From Priapulus caudatus (taxonomy: Eukaryota; Priapulida; Priapulimorpha; Priapulimorphida; Priapulidae): a DNA stretch of 38,202 nt. The position numbers and the translations under genes were made by a program. The stretch's first letter is position 1, and each line of letters starts with the position of its first letter. Shown piece after piece: positions 10,525 to 22,384 of the stretch. The notes below the pieces were generated by a model that worked only from the letters and a program-made list of their open reading frames with translations, had not been told where the DNA came from and did no database searches. The stretch lies in assembly GCF_000485595.1 (NCBI RefSeq), contig NW_014577337.1, positions 248,891 through 287,092 on the forward strand. The letters are read 5' to 3'.

Positions 10525-12302
10525 AGCGTGAAAATACCCCCTATGGTGTCCTAGGGGAGTCATTAGTAGTCCTCCTGTACTTTTCAAATTTGAAAGCCTG
10601 CAATAAACAGTGATTTCTTTCCTAATGATTTTTAATTGAAGTAAGATTTACGTAGAAAATATATACATATGATATATTGAGTTATTGACAATATTATACA
10701 TATATTATTATTTCATTCATTCAGCATTGCATAGCCCACGCGTGGAAAGGCAGAAGATGTCCATGCATCTTTGGTACAGAAGTGTGAAGAAAAAGGCCTT
10801 GACATAAAGACATCGTGCACAGCAGCAGCAGCTGATGTAGCCACTGTAAACTTCGGATCTCGAACCGGTGTGCTAACTCGGATGAAAGAAGATATGCCGT
10901 GGCTCATATCTGTTTACTGTGTGGCCCATCGTCTGGAACTTGCATTAGCAGATGCGTTTAAAGGAACATACTTTAAAGATACGGTAATGTTTGATGTTTC
11001 TACCTACCTTACAGACTGCTTTATCTATAGACCATGTGCATTTACTGCATTACTTGCATTATAGTGGCACGCATAAAGATCAATTATTAAAATTACTATA
11101 ATTCAATTAATTACTACAATAATCTGACCCAGCTCTTATATAATATACTGTTTTATTGTCTGAAGACTCTGAACTTGTCTAATCTATGTGAGACTCTCGT
11201 CTTTTTAAAGTTCATATTGTTTTCTGTATGTCCTTTCAGATAGACGACTTGATGTCTAGCTTGTACACTCTTCAGAAGATCGCCGAAAAAGTGGGCAGAG
11301 TTTAAAAGACTAGCTAATGCAATGGAAGAAGACGTACTAAAACCAGTCCGGGCTTCTGGTACAAGATGGATAGCCCACCGAGAAAATGCTCTCAAAACAC
11401 TTGGCACTATGTAGCATTGTGTACTGCATTTGAAGAGTGGAGGTCAGGTGAGAGGAGGAATGTGAGTGCTATAGATGCAACTAAAATGAAAGGCTACCTG
11501 AACATGCTAAAAAGCCAGAACTACGTCCTCCATCTAGCTGCGTACCAAGATATTATTGAAGATCTCAGCAGTTTGTCACTTGCCTTACAATCAGACATCC
11601 TACTGGTAACTTAGGTAAGAGAAACGATAGAGACCAGCAATACATCACTGCGATCCTTGCTTGAAGAACCCGGAAGTAATGTCAGAAATGTGCTGGAAAA
11701 GTGCACAGCAACAGAAGAGAATATGCAAAGCTTCAGCACAAGCATGCGTTCAACTGTGGAGTCCTTGCTAGAGTGCATAGAAAGCAGGTTTGAGTCATTC
11801 ACAGAAGATGAAGTTCTGCTGGCTTTTGACATTTTTAATCCAGCAAATTTGCCACTAACCAAAGAAGGTCTGGCGAATTATGGCAACAAGCAACTGCGCC
11901 TATTAACCAGGCACTTTCCAACTCTCCTTCAAAGCCAGGGGTGTGAGTTAGACCTTATTGAGGAGTGGTTGACTTTGAAACTTGACATATATAGACATCA
12001 CAAGGACATGAATCTTCGAGAACTCTGGATGAAGATGTTAACAACTCCAGAAAAAAGCACAGCAGTTCCAAAACGTCCTTCACCTGGTGCACATTATGCT
12101 TGGACTGTAGCAACTGAACAAGTAGAGAGGCAGTTTTCATTTACCAAGAGATTTCTTGGTGATTGGCGACTTAGCTTGGACCCAGAGACAATTGAAGCCC
12201 TTCTTAAAATTTGTGTAGATGGCCCATCATGTGAAGAGTTCGATCCCAAGAACACCATTGCCAAGTGGCGATCTCAAGCTGTACGTCGACCTACTGACTG
12301 AT

Positions 12303-12350
12303 GGCTCATTGATAGACTCCTCTAGGCTCATTGATAGACTCCTCTAGGCT
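12303..12350. repeat. 22-bp direct duplication
   Basis: ggctcattgatagactcctcta occurs twice in perfect tandem (12303-12324 and 12325-12346), directly after the hAT stop codon. Confidence 0.95.
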
Positions 12351-12688
12351 TTAAGAACTTAATTGATGATGCTCTATAATGTCTGACTCTGAACATTTCA
12401 TCCTTTTATGTTAATTTTCTCATTTTGAATTTGCTACACATCAATTTACATGTAAGTTTTATGATACAATCACTGTACATTAGCAACTAAAATAGTTAAT
12501 AATATGTCAACTTTTCATCAGAAGTTCAGAACTAAAATTGCAGTCGTAACTGTTAAAGTGATTACGTTAAACCGTAAATAGCAATAGCAAAAAAAATATT
12601 TCCAATTTGTCACAAAATGTAAGTAATTCTGTTCACTTTTTATGGTTAAACGTTTTTGTTTTTACTGGTTACTTTTTCATTGGTAACG
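12351..12688. other. AT-rich non-coding sequence
   Basis: No frame, repeat or RNA gene that I can support. It could be the 3' untranslated region of the hAT relic. Confidence 0.5.
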
Positions 12689-12868
12689 GTGATAACATTG
12701 GTTATCCAATTTTAGCTTTATATGTATCCTAACTCAATAATGAATGACTGTGGACACCGAATTATGTACATAATTATGTACAATTTGTACATAATTCGGT
12801 GTACACAGTCATTCATTATTGAGTTAGGAATACATATAAAGCTAAAATTGGATAACCAATGTTATCAC
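12689..12868. repeat. Near-perfect palindrome with 81-bp arms
   Basis: Arms 12689-12769 and 12787-12868 are inverted copies differing by about one substitution and one inserted base, around a 17-nt loop. The outer sequence gtgataacattggttatcc and the inner sequence gaattatgtac are exact. The loop itself is palindromic (gtacataattatgtac). It could be a foldback MITE or a hairpin RNA source. No coding frame. Confidence 0.95.
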
Positions 12869-13229
12869 TGCGTTGTATTTACATAGTAGCAGGCTAGCAG
12901 CCTATGATTTTATTTCCAAAGAAAATGATTTGCTGATTTGCTGACAAAACATTATTTTAAAGTCTAGATCTATGCAAATAGCATTGCAAATTATGTTAAA
13001 CTGGGCCTACTATTTTGTACATTAAAAGCAAGACGATGTTGATGTATTAATTTGTTATGAGTTCCCCTATATTACAAAAAAGCCCCGGGGCCCCCCTCAA
13101 AAAGTGAGAGTCGCCTTGATGCCTTTTAAAATTGCCTTGGTGCCCATCCATTTTAGAGAAAATACAAGGCAATTTCTTACATGCCCCCCAAAAATTGCCT
13201 TGCCCCTCTCGTCGATTAATTCGAGGCCT
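12869..13229. other. Non-coding; duplicated CCTTG-type motifs
   Basis: Contains repeated aattgcctt and gcccc motifs (13125-13205) leading into the GC-rich hairpin. The small frames here on both strands are low complexity and unsupported. Confidence 0.5.
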
Positions 13230-13347
13230 GCCCCCTACAGCGCCCGCCTGTTCTGTGTGTACTGGCGCATTGTATACAGCTGGTAACCCCCCCCCCCGCG
13301 CATACGCTGCGCCAGTACACGCAGTACAGGCGGGAGCGGTAGGGGGG
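13230..13347. repeat. GC-rich imperfect hairpin with oligo-C loop
   Basis: The left arm 13230-13275 (gccccctacagcgcccgcct...) pairs imperfectly with 13302-13347 (...aggcgggagcggtagggggg). The loop holds a run of 12 or more C residues. It resembles a small foldback element. The GC content stands out from the surroundings. Confidence 0.8.
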
Positions 13348-14034
13348 TTCGGAGTCGGGCGGTTCAAACATCTAATCATCTGTAATTCACCTCCAAGGAA
13401 TATCTGCATTGGGCACCACCTCTAATAATTATAAACCTGCCATAAGCTACAACTGTGCCAAGTTTGAGACTTTTGTCACTCCTGTAACGATTCGGCCCAT
13501 ATTTTGCACTAAGGGACCAGGACCTGACTAATATGAAGTTGACCTGTTAGGCAACACACCACTCCCTGCAGATTAGCCACATAGGTAAAAGGATGCTCAA
13601 TGGAGTGATTAAAGATAGATTTCCCACAAATTCTAGTAAGATGCTAAAAATCTTCAGATGTGCTCAAGATATGAGTGATGTATCAAAGATTGCCGATGTG
13701 AAGTATGAATTGGAAGGGGATGTTGTATAGAGCCGTCCGTATCATTATACAGATGGGATAGATCTATGAAACAGTCAAAGCCAAGTCTTACACTCATGGG
13801 TAATTTATGGAAGATTTCAAGATAATATTGTCAAGAATTTCGCAAATTGCATAAAATTGCCAAATCCGTAGCCTTTCAGTGTGATTTGATCATGCACGTC
13901 TAAGTTTTCTCAACCGTACACCCTGACCAGGACCTAGAGCATGCTATGCTGATCACAGAGGTGCAATCTATGCACAGGTTGAGACTCGAGCGATACATTA
14001 ATCATTTCATCACTTCTATGTAACACTAACGGAA
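13348..14034. other. Mostly unexplained; small frame of 45 codons
   Basis: An ATG-initiated frame of 45 residues runs 13593-13730 (contains FRCAQDMSDVSKIADV). I recognise no family and cannot tell it from chance. The rest shows only short interrupted frames. Confidence 0.3.
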
Positions 14035-14182
14035 GTGCGCTGTCCATCGCAGGGACATTTGGGTTTTCGCTCTGCTTCGATGAGGGCAATCAATGAGTTT
14101 TTGTTAGGCACCAATCAACCAAGTGAAAAGCACAAAACGCAATTTCACATGGTACAAGCTTATTCTACAATAGACTGGATTC

Positions 14183-14959
14183 ATGGACACAACAACGAAA
14201 CATACGAAGAGAGCCACCCAAGGCAAACCAGAGTCGCTTACTCTGAAACATACTCTGACATTTCGCGGAGGGCCAGAAACAACCCAGGACATAGCAGCCG
14301 TTTTTGGTGAAAGTAACAACATTTATCGACTTGAAAGCTCACCAGCACAAGATACACGTAACAGTTTGCCGGATCTATCTTACTAAGGACAACCTGATCT
14401 TTCCGAATACGGAGAACCTGTAGATAACCACAGCCGCTGTGCAAGTAATCGCCCGCACTTACAATGTCAAGACAGTCCGCCACCCCCATTTCCGGAAAGC
14501 CCTCTGCTGGTTTCAGCAGAAAGTCCACTGTTGGTGCCGCCAGAAAGTCCACTCGCTGTACCGCCAGAAAGTCCACAGCCCATGCGACCAAAAAACCCAT
14601 CGTCTCGGAGACCGGAAAAATCCCACCTCCAATCATATAGTGTTCAAAGTAAAGATGAAGCAGTATCACCAGGACTACCTCCTAAAATTCTGCTGTGAAT
14701 AATTAGGGAAACCCTATCTCTTGATATGGGAATGATTGGCGGATTCAATCATGTTTCCACAACATTCAGGGAGCTAACAGCATCCGTGGATTCATCACTG
14801 CACATTACATAGTATCTTGCAAACGAACTCCATATTGTTGGCTGTCACGAGAAAGTTGTAAGCATCCGCAAATTATACAGGACCGCAGGCAAAGGAAGTG
14901 GCATTTCTCTTAGACTGAGTGGTTCGGATCTAGATCCAGCTGGATTAATGCCTGGTTGA
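14183..14959 (+). pseudogene. Proline-rich protein frame with three in-frame stops, unidentified
   Basis: A single reading frame of about 259 codons is kept without indels from an ATG at 14183 to TGA at 14957, but is interrupted by TAA at 14384, TGA at 14696 and TAG at 14810. The middle (about 14460-14610) is a degenerate proline-rich repeat of the type ESPLLVPPESPLAVPPESP. The last part (14720-14959) looks globular, with GMIGGFNHVSTTF and SIRKLYRTAGKGSG. An overlapping frame 14035-14310 may represent an upstream part in another frame. I do not recognise the family. It could be a retroelement ORF1/gag-type protein or a decayed host gene. Confidence 0.45.
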
Positions 14960-15073
14960 TCTTAACCACGGCCAGGTTCTCGAGATTCGTGATCACAGAT
15001 GTGTATTGGAAGAAATAAGTACAATACATTGTGACTCTGATTGTTTTTTTGTTTTTTTTAATATGAGGAGTTA

Positions 15074-15284
15074 TGGGCCCGAATTCACAACGGTGGTTTA
15101 ATTCAAATACATGGTTTAAATTTAGTCCATGGACTAAAATAAGCGTGAAATAAGCGTACCTTGCACCTGCGCATGTTTATTATTGGACCTCTGTTTGTGC
15201 ACGCGATGAATCACGCGCATTTACGCGATCAAAATCTGCATAATCCATGGACTAAATTTAAACCACCTTTGTGAATTCTGGCCA
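15074..15284. mobile_element. 211-bp PIF/Harbinger-type MITE with TTA target duplication
   Basis: The ends tgggcccgaattcacaacgg and the inverted ctttgtgaattctggcca define the element. Exact TTA duplicates flank it (15071-15073 and 15285-15287), the 3-bp TWA signature of PIF/Harbinger insertion. An internal inverted pair around tttagtccatggacta lies near both ends. Non-coding. Confidence 0.8.
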
Positions 15285-17166
15285 TTATTTTTAGGAGCCT
15301 CTGATTATATACCTATAACATATTATTCGTGAGGATTGTTTGTAAGGCCATTTTTAGCGTCAAACTTAAAAAAAACGGTTCGTTTGAAATACCGGAGAAG
15401 TACAGATACATTGTATATCCGCCATTTTTCCATGTGATGAAAATTAGTTGGTCTTAATTTTGTTTGCTTGCCAAACATAAAAAGTATCGCATCAATTCTG
15501 TTGATATTTACACCGAAAACAGAGAAAGGATAATAAATTCACGATTTTTATCTTCTGAATAGTTTTTGGTCTTTGGTAGTAAATCAATAATCATGATTTA
15601 TAAAAGCAGTTTTCACTTTATAGAAAATGATTCAAAAGAACGTGTACTCTTCAGATGCATGTATAGACACTGAGCGCGAACACAATATTATTGTATGCAT
15701 ATTTCATAAAGAATAGTGAAACCTCTACTATTAAACCAGCTGAGATTTCGATACACTATTATTGTAGCACACACACGCTGAGACGCCCGCGCACATCCAT
15801 GCACACCCGTTGACACCGTGGAATTTTTCTAAATTATTCGGAGTTCTGAATTGATTAGGGCAATATATAAAAGAGGGGGTTATGACAAAATTACAACCAT
15901 CAAATTGTAATCGCTTTGAAAAATTGCAGCACTGTCACCTGTTAAAAAGTTATTTTTATGCAAACTGTGATCGAATACTTAAAACATATGTTGAATACTT
16001 GTTAGCAATTGAATTAAGAACGACGTTACAGTACTGGGGTAGCGGTAATTGATCATAATATTCGCATCCTGATACACACTTGTCCTTACTATAGACACTG
16101 TTCTTTGTTTTTTTTAATTCATCTGTTACTATAAAAACGTGAAAACGTGTGGTCATTATTAACCATGCAGCAGCTGGTTCTTTTGTAACAGTCCGCTGTT
16201 AACTAATTATTTAAATTACTACCTGCACGAGTCGCGTGTATATTTCTCGCATTTACTACCTGCGCGAGTCGCGTGTATATTTCTCGCATAGTAACAGGCG
16301 CCAAGGTCACTCGTCATGGCTGCTCAGTACTCTAGCAGGGACGCGCCCTAGCTATGGTTCCCCTTAAAGTGTGCCTCCAGCATTGTCAGTTACAAGAAGG
16401 TGTATTATATGTCAAGTAAACCTTCGTGCATCAACATCAACTTCGACTCTTTATAGTTTTATTCTGCTCGTGACTTCTTCAAGTGGCTCTTTAGCTAGCG
16501 CGAGATAATCTGCGGCTACAAGAAACACATCGCAAGAAACAGCCTCATTATACAAGACTAACTAAACAATACACTATACGATCACACTCCATTTGACTTT
16601 CATGTATTGCAATTGTGAGTGTAAAGGTCACAGGCAAAGGTTTAACGACTACTGCATTAAATGGGGGGGGGGACGTCATAACTGGGTAGAGATACAACAT
16701 ATGATTCTATTTTCATATCGACAGAAAATTTTGTACCTTTAATTCTCTAAAAAAATTTAAATCTTGATGTTAATTCCGAAGTGAACCCGATCTCAACAAT
16801 ATAGTTAGGGTTACTGCCACCAGGGGCGCGCGTTGTCGCGTGACGTTAAATATGACATTCCCTTCTGTATGATCTCAAGGATTTACACAACAACGTTGTT
16901 GTGTATATCCGTGTTATTGTGTGTTGTTGTGTATATCCTTGATGATCTGTAGTGTAGACTGTGCAAATGGCCCCAAATAATATAGATTGGGATGATTTGA
17001 AAGTGTAAACGAGAGCAGTTCAGCCGTATGAATATGAGTCAAGGGGTCATTCTGCAGTTGGTGGTTTCGGTGGAGAAAGTGAATTGTTGGATGATGACTG
17101 CCTGTGGCGATGTGGCGACTAGCCGGCGGCTGTATTTTTCCGTTAAATGGTAGGGGCAGATAGAAC
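15285..17166. other. AT-rich non-coding spacer
   Basis: No supported gene. It holds a 37-bp direct duplication (16216-16289), an oligo-G run near 16662-16671, and a duplicated acaacaacgttgttgtg-like palindrome with gtgtatatcc near 16884-16938. The 16300-16440 stretch is less AT-rich, but I cannot identify it. Confidence 0.5.
16216..16289. repeat. 37-bp direct tandem duplication
   Basis: ttactacctgcacgagtcgc and the following gtgtatatttctcgcat occur twice in tandem with one substitution (cacgag versus cgcgag). Confidence 0.95.
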
Positions 17167-17171
17167 ACGTA

Positions 17172-17640
17172 AAGGAGATTTGCGAGAAATTAGATGCAAC
17201 GAAGATCACTGTGCTTGCTTCGGAAGTGGACAAGGTTGTGAGTGAAGAACTTCACATGGAGGCGGACAAAAAAATGGCGCTGCTACATTCCTTGCATGTT
17301 AACGGCGTGTTTGTCATACTCGTATGCCATTTACTATCGTTGTTCACCGAACTGTATGGAAGCTGCTATGCAAAGCGGTCATCGGAACGCTACGTCGCGT
17401 TTCAATTGGATTGGTTAAACAATGCAACGTATGCATTCAGTAATGTATCGTCTGTAAAGTGTGGAGCAGCCTCTGATGTGATTGAGACCGGGAGTGCCTC
17501 TAACTACGTTATTGAAATGGAGGCAGCTGCTACGCTCGCAATGGGAAACGTTCACAACGTTTTTTCCTGCTGGCCGAGATGGTGCAAATGACTCCCGCGC
17601 AGTAGGTCATGCAATTGCTGCTGCTGTATTCCGTAAGGTA
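17172..17640 (+). pseudogene. Unidentified conserved block at inner end of right arm
   Basis: The frame 17211-17591 carries LASEVDKVVSEELHMEADKK and then a hydrophobic stretch VFVILVCHLLSLF that could be a membrane segment or chance. It is shared with the left arm (7891-8169, minus strand). The last part matches the left arm better in another frame (GHAIAAAVFRKV). Unknown function; possibly a decayed exon. Confidence 0.45.
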
Positions 17641-18449
17641 ATTGCAAGTAATGCTATTTGACCAACAAATGTTATCTTCCTCGTTAATGCTGATGACGGT
17701 GTCGTGCTAGGTTGTTAATAAACGATAGAGCACTTCATTATATTCATCACAGGTCATATCATAATCAAGGAAACGATAACAAATATGTTCGTAGTTAAAT
17801 AATAAAAATTAATTTTATTAGTAGATAATTAGCTAGATATTTCAGCTTTCATCATGACTTCTAATTTGCATATAAGCATAATCAATATGGCGACAATTGA
17901 ACGAGGTGACCCCGATACTGCATGACAGCTTTCCCTCTGGCGGCTAACTATGTAAGTTGTTTGTCCTGTCAGGAAATGGTTTATCAACACTACAAAAGCT
18001 TTTTGCAACTGATTGATGTGTATGCTTGTATATATATATATATATATATATGACTAGTCGAATGCAACACACACTTGCACAAGAACTATATTAATACTAT
18101 ATTAAAGTGACCTAATATCGTCGGTATCATGATATCGTTGTATCTATTGTAATGTCTGTGTGTACTCTATGAGTGACTAAGCATAGGGAGATGAACAATA
18201 CGTCATCGTATTGCAACTTAATGTTGTGTATACATATAAACTAAAGTCAAATACTACACAAATGAAGACAACGCAGGCTAATTTCGATTCACATCGTAAC
18301 ATCAGTATTGTCAGTAACATGATATCGCTAAATATACATTAATGTGTACAAGTAGATGTTGTATGGCTGCAAGTACATACAGTAGTATATAGTATATAGT
18401 ACATACAACAGTATGTAGAGACTGGGAAAGCCAGCCCCATGGTTCTTTG
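17641..18449. other. Non-coding part of right arm with (TA)n
   Basis: Matches left arm 6830-7640 in inverted form. Contains (TA)n at 18029-18051 and a series of agtatatagtacata repeats near 18380-18410. No gene seen. Confidence 0.6.
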
Positions 18450-20311
18450 CGATGGACCGAACACACTACTCAAGATGGATACCAGTCCATATCCGAGACA
18501 TGACACAGTTGAAGACCAAACATCCAAGTGTATGCCGTAAGTCTCCACAGTCATTTCGCAGTGCAAAAAAACAGGACATGCCTTCTCATCAATGGCATTG
18601 GATCAAAATCACGAACAGCTGAATGAAGCCATCAAGGGAGATGGAGGGGCCGTGAGTCTGACCGAAAATCCAGCTGCCCTTATTCGGTGAATGATTGCTG
18701 GCCCCGAAATTACCAGACTGGTAAACGAATTTCGTAAACACAGTGATAAGCAGACGGAGAAACATCAAGAACAGTCGAGAGGTGTACAAGCAGAATTCGG
18801 GAAAGATGTATGTATGCTGACTGAAGTACTACAGGGCAACAACCCATTCATTGATGACGGTAAATAGCTAATCACCCTGGACACAAAGATTGTGATGGAC
18901 CCTGCAGTGATTCGCACCATACAAACTGTAGAAGCATTTGGTCAAAAACAATATGAAACATTTGTACAGGAGAGACTTGTCATGTGTAAGAAACCACTGA
19001 CTGACACAATATCGAAGAACAATCTCCCACTATTTGGAACAGCACCAAAGAAGACACAGACAAAGAACCAGCATCAGGTGGCCTCTCTAAAAGCAAACGG
19101 TGCTCTGTTCTCGAGATTATACATATCGTGTCAGTCACGCAGCGGCAATCTAACTGAATTCTTTGCCCATAAAAACCAGGCCTGCCCACCATCACTCTCA
19201 GACATGAAAAGCCTGCGACACTGCACAAAGTCAGACCTTGTGGGTTGCCTGCAGGCAACAAATTTTACCTGATCGTGTAGTCCCCGATTGTGATCCAGTG
19301 GTCGATGCTGAAGTGTTGGATGGTGCTGCCATTGTACATTTACTCCCACCTAAAGATGTCAGAACCAACTTCAATGACTACGCAGAGCGTGTGTTCATGC
19401 CCTACATCCGACGGCATCTGAAGAAAGTGAAGCGCCTTGACGTAGTGTGGGATCGTTACCTTGATAACAGTCTGAAGCAAGGCACAAGGGAAAGCAGAGG
19501 ATCTGGAGAACGTAGACGGGTTACGAAGACTACACCACTTCCAACCAACTGGTCGTCATTCCTTAAAGTCGATACCAACAAGGGAGAGCTAGCTATTCAA
19601 CTTTCTGGCTGTTCACATTGGAGAGGAAACACCTGCAGATGGAAAGGAACTAGTGTCAACATTCGGATGAGGTGTGAAATGCACACGAGTCGACAAGGAC
19701 ACGTTCAAGCTCGAGCCATGCACCCATGAAAAGGCAGACACTCGGATGATGATCTACGTGGCTGATTGCGTAGCTCAAGGATACACAAAAGTTCCCATTC
19801 GAACAGTGGACACTGATGTTGTAGTACTTGCAGTGGCAGTAGTCAACCCCTTACACATCGAAGAACTGTGGATCGCCTTTGGCACAGGAAAGGCATTCCG
19901 GTACATCGGAGCCCATGCCATTTCATCTAATCTCGGGCAGCAAAAGTCATCGGCTCTTCCACTATTCCACAGCTTCACTGGGTGTGACACTGTGTCATCA
20001 TTCTCTGGACGCGGGAAGAAGACGTGCTGGGACGTGTGGAACACGTTTGATCGACTGACAGTATCGCTTCTCCATCTGGTCAAAACACCAGTGCTACAGG
20101 TCGGATCAGACGACCTGCAAACCATCCAGAGGTTCACAGTATTGCTGTATGCAGAGCGTGTGGACTGGGCACTGTGAACGAGGCCAGGAAGCATCTGTTC
20201 GCACTGGGATCAAGATCATTGGAAAACATCCCCCCGACAGAGGCATCACTCATGCAACATTGCAAACGAGCCGTTTATCAAGTTGGCCACATATTAGCCC
20301 AGGAGCATTAG
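18450..20311 (+). pseudogene. Gene A, right copy: uncharacterised invertebrate repeat-protein family, C-terminal half
   Basis: One protein can be followed through three frames. Positions 18460-19257 carry MALDQNHEQLNEAIKGDGG, AGPEITRLVNEF and LFSRLYISCQSRSGNL, with an in-frame TGA at 18688 (family Trp position by context) and TAG at 18865. Positions 19258-19590 carry VLDGAAIVHLLPPKDV and VKRLDVVWDRYLDNSLKQ. Positions 19674-20177 carry HEKADTRMM (19725), RTVDTDVVVLAVA (D at 19809 and 19815) and HSFTGCDTVSSFSGRGKK (CDT at 19983). After a further shift the C-terminus ends with TAG at 20309. From memory this arrangement recurs in anonymous proteins of cnidarians and molluscs. The spaced Asp/Glu motifs suggest a PIN/FEN-like nuclease fold, but that is inference. 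Not functional here. Confidence 0.7.
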
Positions 20312-20794
20312 GTATAAAAAAGAAAAAAAGGTTATAAAGCTGATTTTTTTACACCAGTTCTTTAATATCATCTGTTATAACATATCAAAAGCCCAAGAAA
20401 ATCCACTTGGAGCTTAACTCAAAAATCACTACCAAAATATGTGAAATTAGGTCAAGCAATATTCCCCTGATACATACATAACAGGCCTAATCCTACAGTA
20501 CATTATTAAATAGGAAGCTGTTTTTAAGAAAGATACAGTGGTACTAACTGTTGGTGATTTAACAATACATCCACTGTCATAGGCCTTCAAATTGTGGTGA
20601 CGTCATGATGTGCACGATACAACATTTTTAGTGTAAACAGATTGTTATGGGTCTGATGCAGGTCAGAGCCAGCTTAGATTTTCTAGTGTAAACACAGCTA
20701 ATATATAGTGCATAACAGGGTAAGAAGTATTATTATTATTATCATTACTATTACTGGGCAGGACCATAAAGCATGATCAATGCAAGTTTTTATG
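20312..20794. other. Non-coding intergenic part of right arm
   Basis: AT-rich sequence between genes A and B, matching left arm 4380-4870. Contains a (TAT)n-like patch near 20730-20745. Nothing coding. Confidence 0.6.
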
Positions 20795-20982
20795 TAGGTT
20801 ACACCGGCCCAAGGATAGAGAACATGGGTCCCAATAAAACCAATGTGCTTGGCTAATACCTTGACCTTAACCTTAACCCTAACCATAAACCTAACCATAA
20901 ACCTACCCCCACATTAATCTAAATGACATTGGTTTTATTGGGACTCATGTTCTCTATCCTTGAACCGTTACACCCACCATAG
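20795..20982. mobile_element. Foldback MITE with telomere-like core, right copy
   Basis: The left side aaggatagagaacatgggtc continuing into ccaataaaaccaatgt is mirrored at 20924-20961 (acattggttttattggga continuing into ctcatgttctctatcctt); similarity extends into the flanking gtaacggttc / gttacaccgg. The centre is ttaaccttaaccctaaccata repeats, TTAGGG-like on the other strand. A counterpart is present at 4155-4365. Confidence 0.85.
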
Positions 20983-22384
20983 CTGGTGTGTACACATTAT
21001 TGTTGTCTGTCAGTCGTCGTGTACCTCCTTTGTAGACTCTATTTGTTATCAATCTAGTCATTCTTTTAGTTGTGTTTATACAGATTATTTTTTCCAGGCA
21101 GCTGACTTATGATGGCATCAAGATGTATGATTTGTAAAGAACCAAATTTTGCTAACACAAACTTCTCAAAATGTTCGTGAAAAAGGTCAATCTTCACTGG
21201 TCTCCTCAAGTAAAGTTAGACAAGACAACCTACATTTAGATCTAGAAGAGGCTGAAAAGCCCTACAATGTTCATCGAGACTGTTTCAAAAACTATTCCAG
21301 GAAACTATCTCTCGAATCTCTGAAACGAAAACAGCCTAACCCATCAGAATCCTGTGATGAAGACAGATCTGTGATTCTCAGATCAAAATCTCGTTGTTTT
21401 GATATAAAAACAGATTGTCTGTATTGTGCTGATAACATATAGAATGAGACTAGAAAACCAAAATCACGTCGAAGAGATTCTAGCTGTGTTGAAACTCTTC
21501 CAACCATTGACAGCACTGTGACCTGTGCCAAAGACAGCGAGGATGACTGGGGTAATAGTCTTACTTCGTATCCAAACTGAGAGTGATCTGGTATCAGCTG
21601 AGGCAAAGTATCACCATGATTGTGCACTCCGTTTTAGAGCAGTCCGCCAAAGAAATGAATCTACTCAGAAAGGGAGGTCTCCAGATGTCAGGAGAGCAGA
21701 AGCCTTCCAGAAACTGTGCATATATGGATGACAATGAAGAATGCCCATATTCTCTGACTTAACTTGCTGAAATGATGGAATCCTTTCTAGATGGAGATGA
21801 TGAGTATGAAACAAAGTATCTAGAGGAAAAACTGAAACAACACTATGGAGAACAAATCATCATCACAAATCTGAAGGGTCGGTTAGAGAATGTTGTTACT
21901 TTCCAAGACAGAGGTCACCAGGTACTTTGTGAAATGTGGCAGCGTGAAAAAAAGCAGACATTCTGACAGAGAAAGAGAGAATAGTTGATATGGCAGCCTC
22001 AATTATCAGGGATGAAATCCAAACCCAGGTCTACAACTGTTCTGAATACCTTCCTATGGAAATGACAGAAGATGGACGTTCTCTTGTCCCTGACAGTCTG
22101 AATATATTCTTACATGGAGTCATAAAGTCAAAAGGAAAAAAGAAGGCACCTGTAGAACGACGATGCACCTCCATAGGTCATGCATATCATTTCTGCTTGT
22201 AGGCCAAGATCGTTTATTTCGTCGATCCTGTTATCAGTTGCCGTTTATATCACCAGAGGTATGGTTCTCGAGAATTGATAGATATGCTTAGTAGCGCTGA
22301 AGGGGTCGTATCAGGTACTACAGATATGTACCCGAGGTATGTATATATATACACAAAGTGTACCAGACTTGTACTACAGAAGTG

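Larger units (their letters stand above)
8698..12301 (+). pseudogene. hAT-family transposase-like gene (ZNF862-like), three exons, disrupted
   Basis: Three blocks joined by consensus GT-AG introns. Exon 1 (8698-9043) carries FDWAYVIAKNEVPFTK and the hAT acidic motif LFDGTSDKT. Exon 2 (10725-10983) carries TAAAADVATVNFG and the conserved CVAHRLELA. Exon 3 (from 11240) carries SGTRWIAH and ends with the C-terminal dimerisation segment EQVERQFSFTKRF before TGA at 12299. The exon 1 to exon 2 splice keeps the frame, supporting real introns. Lesions: an in-frame TAG at 10732, a frameshift near 11280, another near 11400, and TAG at 11612. No BED zinc finger is seen upstream, so the N-terminus is missing or lies elsewhere. 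Similar sequences occur both as transposases and as domesticated genes; this copy looks dead. Confidence 0.85.

Noticed and set aside
13047-13425. Overlapping frames on both strands of 60-120 codons
   Set aside because: They read through a GC-rich hairpin and oligo-C run; amino-acid composition follows the low-complexity DNA.
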